Source of the DNA: Burkholderiales bacterium
Lineage (GTDB): Bacteria; Pseudomonadota; Gammaproteobacteria; Burkholderiales; Burkholderiaceae_C
Direction: 5' to 3'
DNA length: 47,160 nucleotides
Assembly (NCBI GenBank): GCA_025358485.1
Contig: JANYJJ010000118.1
Location: forward strand, 1 to 47,160
Part shown: positions 27,387 through 36,259 of the stretch, piece by piece
Position numbering within the stretch: the first letter of the stretch is position 1
Layout: every line of letters starts with the position of its first letter
Made by a program: the position numbers and the translations under genes
The notes under the pieces: generated by a model
Databases searched by the model: none
Seen by the model: only the letters and a program-made list of their open reading frames with translations
Told to the model about the DNA's origin: nothing

Positions 27387-28316
27387 TCAATCGTCGTTTG
27401 CCGCTGTCGCCCCACCTGCTTCTCTGAAGTTGGCAAAGCCCGCGCGGCATTGCGCGGCGTTGGCAGTGGCCAAGCCCACTGCGCGCTGCAACAAGGCTTG
27501 CGCATGTGAGCCGTCTTCTGGGTATTGGGCAATGCCCAACGCTGCCGAGACTGCCACGGCTTCACCCGAAATTTTGAACGGCACTTGCAAGCCCGCCATC
27601 AACTTCGCGCCGACCTGCACCGCGTCTGATGGGGCCAGCATGGTCGAGAGCAGCACCGAAAAAGCATCCTCACCTAAAAAGGCCACCACGTCGCTGGCGC
27701 GCACGCCTGCACGCAGCCGCACTGCCACTTTGCGACGCAGCGCGTGAGCTGCGTCGGCACCCCAACGCGCCCGCACGGTCGCCAAGCCCTCAATGCGCAA
27801 CACCAACAAAGCCATGGGCGACGGCTGACGTTCGCGCAGCGCCATCAGCTGACTCATGTGCTCCATCAACTGCTGCTCATGCGGCAAGCCGGTGTCCAAG
27901 TCAGTGGCGTAGGCGGCCACGCTGCCTGCGCGCAGCTCTTGGCTCAAACGGTGGCGCTCGATGGCGGCGAGCATGCGTTGGGCCAAACCCGTTTGGGTGC
28001 ATTCATCGGCAGTCAATACGTCTTGTACGCCCCACTGCGTCCACTGCAAAATTTGCGCGGCGCTGGGCGCATCCGCCACCACCAACATCGCGGGTGCCGC
28101 CGCCGCGGGCCATGCCGTCAGAGCTTTGCTGAGCTGCTTTTCTTTGAGCAACAGCGCATCCGCAGCGCCACCGATGTTGGCGAGTTGCCCCACTGAAGAC
28201 AGCGCCAATATATGAATACGACCCAGCTCAGACACGGCCAGCGAGGCCTTTTGGCTTGCAGACAGCGCATGCAAGGAAACGACGCAATACGTTTTGGGGG
28301 AAGGGGGTGATGTCAT
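27387..28316 (-). CDS. Receiver-like protein with degenerate GGDEF domain
   Basis: 309 residues from ATG at 28316 (GGAG 12 bases upstream); a TTG start at 28343 would add nine. Residues about 1-125 have the alternating strand-helix layout of a receiver-like fold (ILALSSVGQL, PAMLVVADAPSAAQILQWTQWGVQDVLTADE), without the Asp pocket being clear. Residues about 145-300 form a GGDEF domain, but the signature is LGEDAF, so cyclase activity is unlikely; it may bind GTP or c-di-GMP or act through interaction. It converges with gabD, 136 bases away, and lies next to tRNA-Gly. Confidence 0.8.
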   Translation of the reverse strand: MTSPPSPKTYCVVSLHALSASQKASLAVSELGRIHILALSSVGQLANIGGAADALLLKEKQLSKALTAWPAAAAPAMLVVADAPSAAQILQWTQWGVQDVLTADECTQTGLAQRMLAAIERHRLSQELRAGSVAAYATDLDTGLPHEQQLMEHMSQLMALRERQPSPMALLVLRIEGLATVRARWGADAAHALRRKVAVRLRAGVRASDVVAFLGEDAFSVLLSTMLAPSDAVQVGAKLMAGLQVPFKISGEAVAVSAALGIAQYPEDGSHAQALLQRAVGLATANAAQCRAGFANFREAGGATAANDD

Positions 28317-28376
28317 GGCAACAGTGTGCTCCAGCGCTTGCAAAGTGAGGGACCGATCAACCTCAAGACGTCAAGC

Positions 28377-28402
28377 CATAAAAAATGCCCCTCGCGGAGC
28401 AC
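28377..28402 (-). terminator. Rho-independent terminator of tRNA-Gly
   Basis: On the minus strand TGCTCC-GCGA-GGGGCA forms a short stem (one G-T pair) followed by six T. It lies about 20 bases beyond the tRNA 3' end. Confidence 0.8.
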
Positions 28403-28421
28403 TTCTTTTTGAACCAAATTT

Positions 28422-28495
28422 TGGAGCGGGTGAGGGGAATCGAACCCCTGTATGCAGCTTGGGAAGCTGCCGTTCTGCCATTGAACTACACCCGC
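28422..28495 (-). tRNA. tRNA-Gly (anticodon CCC)
   Basis: 74 bases with encoded CCA. Acceptor GCGGGTG pairs with CACCCGC; the anticodon loop TTCCCAA is closed by GCAGC/GCTGC, giving anticodon CCC (GGG codons); the T arm has GGTTCGATTCC. Confidence 0.96.
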
Positions 28496-28902
28496 CGCGC
28501 CCTTAATCTTAGCCTGCTCGACGCGCTGTCCCGCCCTCTGAACGTGGCGCGGCCAACTCATGAGGTCGCTTGCGCAGCTTGCGAACAGTAACTAGCAACG
28601 AGCAACTGGCAACTCAGATCCTGCATAGGTGGCCGTGGTCGTCGCCTGAGTTTTTTGGGCGCATGTGTCATGCCACTGACGAGCCGACCGACTGCGGCCC
28701 AGAATGCGGCTGCAGCACTGGCACGGGAAATGCTGACGAATGCTCAAGCTTCAAGCGATCGCGCCGGGCAGCTCCGCATCTTTTCGACGCGGTTGCCAGC
28801 CAGCATGATTTCTTTCAGCCTACAAGACGAACGTCTTGGCAGCGGATCTCACCGTCCGTGCCAAGGCGTTTTTTTTTGATCAACTCTTGAATGGAAACCT
28901 CA
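28496..28902. other. Interval between tRNA-Gly and exported repeat protein
   Basis: 407 bases. A run of nine T at 28869-28877 precedes the next gene. A 74-codon open frame (28655-28879) has no recognisable content. Nothing else is supported. Confidence 0.5.
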
Positions 28903-29391
28903 ATGAATAAGCTCATTGCCTTGTTAGTCTCACTGTTCTTTGTTGTCGGCTTTACCGCACCTGCGGTCGCACAAGCCGGCGACGAAACCCTGCTGAAGGA
29001 AGTCGGCGAACTCCTGACCGAGAACCGCGGCATCGCGACCAAGATCGCCACCAAGATGGGATTTGCCGTGAGCTCTACGGCACCCGGCACCGGCACGCAA
29101 GCCGAGAAGAACAACGCGCTGGCGGTTCGCAACCAGATGCTGTTCAAGCAGATTGCGGCCAAGCTCGGCGTTGTGGTGCAGACGGAGGTGCCGACCTTGC
29201 CAACGTTGATTGAGCAGACTCACGCGACGCTGCGCGGAAACCGCGCGGTGACCAAGGCGATCCTCGCCTCGATGGGCCTGGACACGCCCGCCCCGATCGC
29301 AATGAAGGGCAGCCTTGTCGAACAAAACCGCGACCTCCTGCTCGGCAACCGGGAAGCCATGAAGAAAATAGCCGAAGTGCTCGGCGCCTGA
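28903..29391 (+). CDS. Small exported protein with four internal repeats
   Basis: 162 residues from ATG at 28903, preceded by GGAAA; an in-frame ATG four codons earlier is less likely because MNKLIALLVSLFFVVGFTAP is a good signal peptide, with cleavage expected after VAQA (near residue 25). The mature protein has four copies of a helical unit of the form L-x-x-N-R/Q-x(4,5)-I-x(2,3)-M/L-G: ENRGIATKIATKMGF, RNQMLFKQIAAKLGV, GNRAVTKAILASMGL and GNREAMKKIAEVLGA. I do not recognise the family. It converges with the response regulator of the adjacent NIT kinase and might be its periplasmic partner; position is the only support. Confidence 0.85.
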   Translation: MNKLIALLVSLFFVVGFTAPAVAQAGDETLLKEVGELLTENRGIATKIATKMGFAVSSTAPGTGTQAEKNNALAVRNQMLFKQIAAKLGVVVQTEVPTLPTLIEQTHATLRGNRAVTKAILASMGLDTPAPIAMKGSLVEQNRDLLLGNREAMKKIAEVLGA

Positions 29392-29441
29392 ACCGCGTCG
29401 GCCTTGAAGCGGTCCTGAATCAGCGCCACTCCAGCGCGACA

Positions 29442-29906
29442 TCAGCGCCGCCTCAACTGCCGCCGCACCCGCAGCGCAGCTTGCAGTTTCGCAAGCAGCA
29501 CCTCGACGCTGACTGGCTTGGTCAGATAGTCGTCGCCACCCGCCTCTATGCCAGCGGCGATGTCTTGCTTGGACGCTTTGCTGCTCAGGAACAGCACCGG
29601 CAGCGAAAAGTCAGGTTGCAGTGTGCGCCACGCTCGCACCACCTCGTGCCCGGAACTACCGGGCATCAGCACGTCGATCAGCAGCGCGTCGAAGCACACG
29701 TTTAAGAGCAGCGGCAACGCCGCGTCGCCTGACTCGACCAACGTGACTCGGTAGCCCGCCTGCTTCAACCGGGTCTTGAGCCAGAGCCGAATGTCGGCGT
29801 CATCGTCGACCACCAAAACATGAGCGCGTGATTGGTGCGTTGGCACATTGCTGTCCTGCACCTCGAGCGCTGCGGGCTGCGCAGGATCAGGCGGCTGCGA
29901 AGACAC
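29442..29906 (-). CDS. Single-domain response regulator
   Basis: 154 residues from GTG at 29906, chosen because GAGGGGG lies just upstream and the start falls within the last 20 bases of the kinase gene. Longer in-frame versions to 30062 would lie inside the kinase. After about 25 disordered residues comes a complete receiver domain: acidic pair in VLVVDDDADIR, phosphoacceptor Asp78 in LLIDVLMPG, Ser in LFLSSKA and Lys130 in DDYLTKPV. No output domain, only an Arg-rich tail (RVRRQLRRR). Probably a phosphorelay intermediate or an output through protein contact, phosphorylated by the overlapping kinase. Confidence 0.92.
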   Translation of the reverse strand: MSSQPPDPAQPAALEVQDSNVPTHQSRAHVLVVDDDADIRLWLKTRLKQAGYRVTLVESGDAALPLLLNVCFDALLIDVLMPGSSGHEVVRAWRTLQPDFSLPVLFLSSKASKQDIAAGIEAGGDDYLTKPVSVEVLLAKLQAALRVRRQLRRR

Positions 29907-32067
29907 TGTCGTCCCCCTCGATGCCGCGAGGCTTTGCTGCGACCACAGTGACGGCAACTGATCGGAATGCGACGCTGAAATCCGAGCCTTTGCCGGGCCG
30001 ACTGCTGCAGCCGACCCTGGCACCCATGCCGGTTGCGAGCTGACGCACGATCGCCAACCCAAGTCCAGTGGACGCTTCGCCGTCGGTCGGGCGGCTGCTC
30101 AGCTTGGAAAACTTCCGGAACAGGCGCGCTTGTTCGGCTTCGGCAATGCCCGGGCCTTGGTCAGCCACGTGCAGCTCGACTGCGTCCCCCTGGGGTGCCA
30201 GATGCACCGAGACCGTGCTGCCAGGTTGCGAAAACTTGATTGCATTGGAGAGCAGGTTGTCGACGATCTGAACCACCGCGGGTCGATCGCCAACGATGCG
30301 GCCGGTGCCCCCATCAAAAATGCTTGCTCCGAAGTGCAGGGCTATGCGCTTGGCGCGCGCGCGGTCGGCGTTGAGGGCCAGCGCTTCGCGCACCGCGGCG
30401 GCCAAATCGACTGCCTCGTTCGCCAAGCGCTGCGCGCCGACTTCAAGGGCGCTCACTCGCAACAGGTTTTGCACAAGGGTCAGCATGCGAGTGTTTGAGG
30501 CCACGAGCCGCCGCGAAAGTTGAGCACGCTGCTGCGGTTCGTGCGCGTCGCCGAGCAGATCCATGAGCGCAATCTGCGAGACCAGTGGTGCCTTGAGCTC
30601 GTGGGTACAGAGGTCCAGGAATTCCCGGCGTTCTGCGTTCAACTCGATCAGGTATTCATTGGCCGTTGCGAATTTTTCGTTCTGCGTGGCCAACACCACT
30701 GCCAGTTTTTCGGCGTGCGCCTGCTGCTCGCGCAACTGCGCAGTCCGTTCCCGGACTCGCGATTCGACCGCCTGTTTTTCGTCGGCCAGCAGCGCCATCG
30801 ATTCGCTCACGCGCCGTGACATTTCGGCGAGGCTGCGCGCCACCTGGCCCACCTCGTCGAGTGACGAAGCGTGCGCCGCTGCTTGCAACGCGGCATGGGT
30901 GGACGACGGCGGGGCGCCCGCCGCTACATAACCCCGCGCCGCGTCGCGCAGTTGCAGAAGTGGCAGGACCAAGCGTCGCGAGATTTGCCACGAAAAAATG
31001 ACCGAGGCGATCAGCGCGCCGAACATCAGCGCCAGCAAGCCGAGATTTGCCAAGCTCTGGCGCGTCTGCTTCGCCGAGATCGCTTCGGCGGAACGGCCGA
31101 TGCTGGCCGACACGCCGATCACAGTGTCGATGGCCTGAGTCGACTCCGCGATCCACTGCGGCGGCGTCATCGGGTAAGGGACGGGCGCGCCGTCGGCCCG
31201 CTCAGCGGCCTCGCGACTCGCCGCATAGACCGAACTCCGCACCGACTCAAAGGTACCGAGGAAGCGCTGCTCCATCCCGGCGATGGTGTTGACCATGGCC
31301 TGCGGCATGTCGGGGTTGGCCTTGAGCTGGCGAATCGCTTCGAGGTTTTCTTCGACGACGCCACGCCACTTGTCGAGCAGCGCCTGGGTCGCTGCAGAGA
31401 TCGGCTGCCGCGACGCGATCACGCCCGAAAGCGTAGCCCGTTCGCGGCCTGCGAACTCGCTAGCGAGGAAAACGTAGCGCTTGATGTAAGTGTTGTACTG
31501 GACGATCAACTCGTAAGGATTTTGGGCCACGAACAGCGCGCGCATGTAGCGGTCTTCAGATTCGATCAGCGCCGTCTGAGCGTCAAACCAGCGCCCCACG
31601 AGACGCGGCGGCGCGGGGTAGCGCCCAAGTTCGGCGTCGACCTCGCTGCGCAGCGCATCGCGCAAGTGGCGAAGCTCGATCAGCTCGCGACGCGCCCGCT
31701 GGAGCATCGCGTTTGCTTCGGCGACGCGCGCCGTGTCGTACAGCGCTTCGTCAAGTCGAGCGTCGCCGCTGGCGCGCAGCGAGAGCACGCTGGGCGCGAG
31801 ATTCTTTGAGGCGGTGCTCGAAAGCAGCGAGGCCGTGAACCCTCGCTCTTTGGCCTGTTCTGAGGCAGCAACGATCAACTTGTCGGTTGCGTTGTTGCTG
31901 GAGCGCAGCGCGGTCGCTCGCCGGTGATTTTCTACCGCGTTGGGCAGCACCAAGGCCATTGCAAGCACCGCCACGCCGCACGGCACGCCAGCAATCACCG
32001 CGATCTTGGTGCGGATGCTGGAGTCGGCAAATCGGCTTGTTCGCACTCCACGCCTGGCTTCGCTCAT
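29887..32067 (-). CDS. NIT-domain sensor histidine kinase
   Basis: 726 residues from ATG at 32067 (MSEARRG); an in-frame start at 32187 adds 40 residues and cannot be excluded. A membrane helix at about 22-42 is followed by a large periplasmic helical region with ASEQAKERGFTASLL, the hallmark of the NIT (nitrate/nitrite-sensing) domain. The second helix (LLALMFGALIASVIFSWQI) leads into HAMP and a coiled coil. HisKA has FLDLCTHELKAPL with the phospho-His; the ATPase domain has NLLSNAIKFS, ADQGPGI and GLGLAIVRQL. The NIT class suggests a small-anion or redox signal, not proven here. It is coupled to the response regulator by a 20-base overlap. Confidence 0.92.
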   Translation of the reverse strand: MSEARRGVRTSRFADSSIRTKIAVIAGVPCGVAVLAMALVLPNAVENHRRATALRSSNNATDKLIVAASEQAKERGFTASLLSSTASKNLAPSVLSLRASGDARLDEALYDTARVAEANAMLQRARRELIELRHLRDALRSEVDAELGRYPAPPRLVGRWFDAQTALIESEDRYMRALFVAQNPYELIVQYNTYIKRYVFLASEFAGRERATLSGVIASRQPISAATQALLDKWRGVVEENLEAIRQLKANPDMPQAMVNTIAGMEQRFLGTFESVRSSVYAASREAAERADGAPVPYPMTPPQWIAESTQAIDTVIGVSASIGRSAEAISAKQTRQSLANLGLLALMFGALIASVIFSWQISRRLVLPLLQLRDAARGYVAAGAPPSSTHAALQAAAHASSLDEVGQVARSLAEMSRRVSESMALLADEKQAVESRVRERTAQLREQQAHAEKLAVVLATQNEKFATANEYLIELNAERREFLDLCTHELKAPLVSQIALMDLLGDAHEPQQRAQLSRRLVASNTRMLTLVQNLLRVSALEVGAQRLANEAVDLAAAVREALALNADRARAKRIALHFGASIFDGGTGRIVGDRPAVVQIVDNLLSNAIKFSQPGSTVSVHLAPQGDAVELHVADQGPGIAEAEQARLFRKFSKLSSRPTDGEASTGLGLAIVRQLATGMGARVGCSSRPGKGSDFSVAFRSVAVTVVAAKPRGIEGDDSVFAAA

Positions 32068-32677
32068 TTGGATCAACACACTGCCCTCAGCTGCGGCATC
32101 CGCGCCGCTGTAGACCGTGAAGCAATATTCGTCCCACGCCGGCGATTGCACAGGCTCATTGCCAGTGCGGGTGCAGATCAATCGCACAAGAGCAGCTCAA
32201 ATACTGAATGCGACAAGCTGTGATCTGGATGGTGGACTGGTTCGTCCGCACGGGCCCGGACAAGACGTTGGCAGCATGAACGTCTTACTACTTTTTGCGG
32301 CAAACCATGTACGCAGGTTTTTACCAATTCGTCGCAGTTCCGCTGCGCCTGCTTGACCTGGTTGGGCAACTCGATCAGCTCGTAGTGTTTATGCGCCGAC
32401 AAAGGTGTGTGAACACGTCAGACAGCGTTGCCATCAAAGCCACCGGCAGCCTTGACCCGAACGCGTCACCCTCGGATGGATGCTGCTGGCGTTGCAACGG
32501 AACCAAGGGATTACCAGCCCTTCAATTTAAAGCCGGGCAGAGCGACTGCAAAGTCAGGTACTTCAGACTGCCTCCACGCGGCCAGAAATGGCCAGCAGCA
32601 TGGTGGCCCGGTGGGTTTTGTCGTCAGCGTTACTTGACGCGTTTCACCGCGCTCAGCCTAGAGACCTGGAGAAACGT
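32068..32677. other. Divergent upstream region of the effector-like cluster
   Basis: 610 bases between the kinase start and the first cluster gene. No gene is supported. A minus-strand frame (32178-32402) encoding ELIELPNQVKQAQRNCDELV has protein-like helical character and may be a gene remnant. The promoter of the cluster should lie here; I saw no clear sigma boxes and no hrp-II/PIP-type TTCG-N16-TTCG box. Confidence 0.5.
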
Positions 32678-35600
32678 ATGACCTTCGCCGCCATTTCTGC
32701 CGCGCCAAACAGCACGCTTTTTAACAAAACAGCGGGCGAGATCCCAATTGATCTGGACACGGCGCTGCCGCCTGACAAATCGGGGAGAAACGCCTCACCC
32801 CGCAGCCGAGTCGGCGCGCAGTCGCCAGACGGAATGCGAGTGGCGGCGCTGCCCGTAGCGGCTGGAGGCGCTGTTCTGACCACTGCCGAGGCGCTGATCA
32901 TTGGCGGCATCTTGGGAACTGCCGTCATCGGATGGTGGGCCAATGAAAACCAAGGTGTGATTCGCGATGCCGCAGCGAACATCAAGCAAAACTTGGACGA
33001 CGTGAGTGCTTTGCTGTCGAACGTCAATGTTGAGTACGTGGCACCCACCCAGAAAGAAATCGAAGCTCGAATTACGAAGCTGTTCGTAGGTATCAAACAG
33101 GGGCTGACCAAAGCGGGCCAGAACATTTGGAGTGCGCCCGGCGCGGTCAAACAGATGATCCAACAAGGCATCGATTCCATCGTCGCGCCTGGGCAGCAAA
33201 CTGCGCAAAACGCGCCCAACCGCCCGCCACCCACCAGCAGTCGACCCCAAACCTCCACTCCCGGGACACCGTCCGCTCAACCTTCAAGAACCGCACCCGA
33301 CCCAATTCAAACGCCGCGAACACGCACAGTCCCTCCAGTTCTTGCGGTGCCCACAGCGTCACCGAGCTTGACGCCGGCGCAAGTCAATCAGAGGCAAGCC
33401 GCTGGCGCAGCCACCGCCACCTTGGTGCGATCCAACCCGGTGGTCAATCAACTCAACACCGCGATAGACCGCTACTACCAAGTGTCTGCGGGAGGGCAAG
33501 CTGCGCGCAAAAGTGGCGCATTGAAAGAGCCTCTGCAATCCATCACCCAGGCCAACCAGCAGCTCACCAAGCTGATCAACGAATCCAACAGCCAAATTGC
33601 CGCCAGCTCGCCCGAAGCCAAGCCAGGGCTGACGCAGCGACGCAGCGAGCTCATGCAGGCAGGGGACGCGGTTCGGGATTGGCTGCCGGCGGCCAACGCT
33701 TTTGCGGCCGGCAAGTCGGGGCCGGGCGGCAAAGTGACCGCCAACCTCGCGCTGCCTCCCCCTCCTTCCGCTTTCGCTTCGCCTTCCAATTCCGGGGTAA
33801 GCGCGCAACAAGTTAGCGACGCCATCAGCCGCGACTACGAGCGCGCAAGCAGCGCTCTAGACCGTGGAGCAAGCCAAACCGCTGCGGCCAAGACAGCAAC
33901 CACTCAATCCAATGCCGCCACCGCAGCGGCACAAAAGCAGGCGAGCAACGACCGTGCGGCAGCAGAGTTGCTGAAGAGCGCAACCGCGATCACACCGCGC
34001 ATGAATTCGGGCGTTCAGTCTTTTTACCAACAAGCGGCTGGCGGGCTGGCAGCGCGCAAGTCCGGGGCATTGAAAGAGCCTGTGCGCCAGGTGTTGGAGG
34101 CGCGCAATGAGCTTGCCTCCCTGATCAAACAAGCCGACACCAAGCTGGCCAGCGGCACCGGCAAACAGCAGTCGCTCGGCGCTTTGCGTGACAACTTGGT
34201 GAGCGCGCTCCAGGCCACTGACGCTTGGTTGCCCCAAGCTCACAAATTTGCAGCCGGGTTGGACGCCACCGGCAAAGCTGCGTCACGGCCAACCCTGCCC
34301 AAGCCGCCAGCTTTTGTGTCGAGCCCCGCGGATTCCCAAGCGGGTGCGGGACCCACAGCGCGTCAGCTCTCTGATGCCTACAAGGCCGCAGGGGCCGCTT
34401 TAACCAACGGGGCGGTTCAACCCACTCGAACCACGGCGATGCCGGCTCCGAGTACGGTGGTGGGGTCACGAAACACCAAGGCAGTTCCGGCAAACCAAAT
34501 AGACATCGTTTCCAAGATGCCAGCCGACGTGACGCGCGTGGCAAAAGTTTGGATCAACCCAAGCACGGGCGAGGCTTCAGCCACAGAGAAAAAAGGCGGT
34601 GGTTGGGTGCAGGCAATGGTCGGCCAGTCCAACCAAATGTCCACAGGAGGCTTGGGCAAACCCAATCCTGTGCCGGACTCCTCCGGACAAACCGGAGGCA
34701 GTGGCGAAACACCCAACTACTACCACGTGGAAGTCAAGGGTGACTACAACGACAACCGAGGCGGCGGAGGCAAAGATCCGAAAGACAAGACCGGCCTCAT
34801 CCTGGGTGCGATCGGTGCTTTGCTCGGCGGCGGAAGCTTGGTGTTTCAGGCGATTCAATGGCGCTCTTCAGAAAACGCAACCGAAGCACAAATGAGGGCG
34901 CAAGAAGCAGATAGAAAAGAATCTGCATGGCAACCTGACACCACCCTGGCAGCCCCTTTTCTGGGAGCTACGGACCCGAAATCGACTTACAAAAATACCT
35001 CTGGTGTTGACTTGTCGTCACCCGACAAAAAGGCGTCTGCCATCGTTTCGTTGTGGAAGGCTTACTTCGATCAAATTCCGGCCGCGCTGAAAAAAAATGG
35101 CGTGCACAGCCCAGAGACCGAGAGCAAGTTCAAAGCGCAGGCCGATTCATTCATCACCAACCTGCAAGCCAGCCAAGTTCGTTTGAAGCAGGCCAGCACC
35201 CCCGAAGCCAAGTCGCAGGTGGTGGCGGCCATGTCAGCGCAGCGATTTCCCGACATGAATTTTTCCAAGGCGGGTGACACGTCGGCCTTGGGTGTTCGGC
35301 GAGCCAAAACCATGCAGGGTTTGATTTCGGCCATGAACGTTGGCGCGGGCAACGGCTTGGCCACCATACAAAGCGCACCAGAGCCTCAGTCCAAGCTGCC
35401 CACTGCGGCTGCCGGAACTAAAACTCCCATGACGCCGCAGCAGTTTCAGGATACGAAGATCAACGAAATACTTCGGCAAACCGCCCCAACTGCGGTCAGC
35501 GGCACCCCGACCGTGCCTACCACCGCTCCAGCCTCGCCCAAGGTGGCGGCCACACCCCCGCCAACCCAAGCCGCATACCCGACGGCGAGGAAGGATGCGC

Positions 35601-35971
35601 CCGCAAAAGTGCCCACTGTGAAACCTCAGGCACCGGCGCAGTCAGAACAGAGCAAGAGGGCTTTTGCCGACGTGAACAAGCTGTTGCAAGCCGCCGGGCT
35701 TCCCCTTGATTTGAACGCCACACCGCAATCACCTTTGAATTTCAAAGCTGAAATGTTCCTCAAGCCCGGCAAGCAAAACGACTACCAAGAGGTGTTGAAA
35801 GCGTACGACAAAGCTTACAAGTTGTTCAACGACATTCGCGCCATCCACACCAGGAGTGATCGCGATGTGGGCTTGCAAATCAATACCCAACTCTTGATGC
35901 CATTGAACAAGGTGATTAATCAACTCGCAGTGCAAGGCGATAAGTTGCAAAAGCTCAACATCAATCAATGA
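32678..35971 (+). CDS. Large unknown protein with two hydrophobic segments and a duplicated domain
   Basis: 1097 residues from ATG at 32678 (GGAG seven bases upstream). The N-terminus (MTFAAISAAPNSTLFNKTAG) is Ser/Thr/Asn-rich without a signal peptide. A hydrophobic stretch lies at about 54-86 (VAAGGAVLTTAEALIIGGIL) and a second at about 706-726 (GLILGAIGALLGGGSLVFQA). A module of about 145 residues occurs twice (about 258-402 and 441-586), sharing AARKSGALKEP, then a helical pair, D-W/A-LP-A-x-x-FAAG and a Pro-rich tail. Pro/Thr-rich linkers lie at 175-235 and 960-1015; the C-terminus is helical. Family not recognised. Two membrane-like segments in a long helical protein would fit a translocator or membrane-inserted secreted protein, but nothing proves secretion. 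First gene of the cluster. Confidence 0.85.
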   Translation: MTFAAISAAPNSTLFNKTAGEIPIDLDTALPPDKSGRNASPRSRVGAQSPDGMRVAALPVAAGGAVLTTAEALIIGGILGTAVIGWWANENQGVIRDAAANIKQNLDDVSALLSNVNVEYVAPTQKEIEARITKLFVGIKQGLTKAGQNIWSAPGAVKQMIQQGIDSIVAPGQQTAQNAPNRPPPTSSRPQTSTPGTPSAQPSRTAPDPIQTPRTRTVPPVLAVPTASPSLTPAQVNQRQAAGAATATLVRSNPVVNQLNTAIDRYYQVSAGGQAARKSGALKEPLQSITQANQQLTKLINESNSQIAASSPEAKPGLTQRRSELMQAGDAVRDWLPAANAFAAGKSGPGGKVTANLALPPPPSAFASPSNSGVSAQQVSDAISRDYERASSALDRGASQTAAAKTATTQSNAATAAAQKQASNDRAAAELLKSATAITPRMNSGVQSFYQQAAGGLAARKSGALKEPVRQVLEARNELASLIKQADTKLASGTGKQQSLGALRDNLVSALQATDAWLPQAHKFAAGLDATGKAASRPTLPKPPAFVSSPADSQAGAGPTARQLSDAYKAAGAALTNGAVQPTRTTAMPAPSTVVGSRNTKAVPANQIDIVSKMPADVTRVAKVWINPSTGEASATEKKGGGWVQAMVGQSNQMSTGGLGKPNPVPDSSGQTGGSGETPNYYHVEVKGDYNDNRGGGGKDPKDKTGLILGAIGALLGGGSLVFQAIQWRSSENATEAQMRAQEADRKESAWQPDTTLAAPFLGATDPKSTYKNTSGVDLSSPDKKASAIVSLWKAYFDQIPAALKKNGVHSPETESKFKAQADSFITNLQASQVRLKQASTPEAKSQVVAAMSAQRFPDMNFSKAGDTSALGVRRAKTMQGLISAMNVGAGNGLATIQSAPEPQSKLPTAAAGTKTPMTPQQFQDTKINEILRQTAPTAVSGTPTVPTTAPASPKVAATPPPTQAAYPTARKDAPAKVPTVKPQAPAQSEQSKRAFADVNKLLQAAGLPLDLNATPQSPLNFKAEMFLKPGKQNDYQEVLKAYDKAYKLFNDIRAIHTRSDRDVGLQINTQLLMPLNKVINQLAVQGDKLQKLNINQ

Positions 35972-36259
35972 GCAGTCGCTGCGGCAGCCTTGGTCCGCCT
36001 GACGGCGTGCGCCGAACGGCATTCGACGTTGCAAGCCAAGGGCGCTGGCGCCGGCATTGCGTCTGCGCATCTTTCAATCGGCTTGCGGTCAACGCACGCC
36101 AGTGACTTTTCGCCCTTTTAGTTTTTACCTTCTGCGTTTTCTCCGCCATTCCAGCGACCCTGTACTGAATACCCACTTCGCTCCTTGTTGCGTCAGCCTC
36201 AACGACGCACAAGCCCTCAGCCCCGCCAACCCGTCCAACCAACTCAGGAGAGTTTTTTC

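Noticed and set aside
32178..32402. 74-residue minus frame upstream of the cluster
   Set aside because: Some protein-like character, but too short and unrecognised to call a gene; mentioned under the interval.
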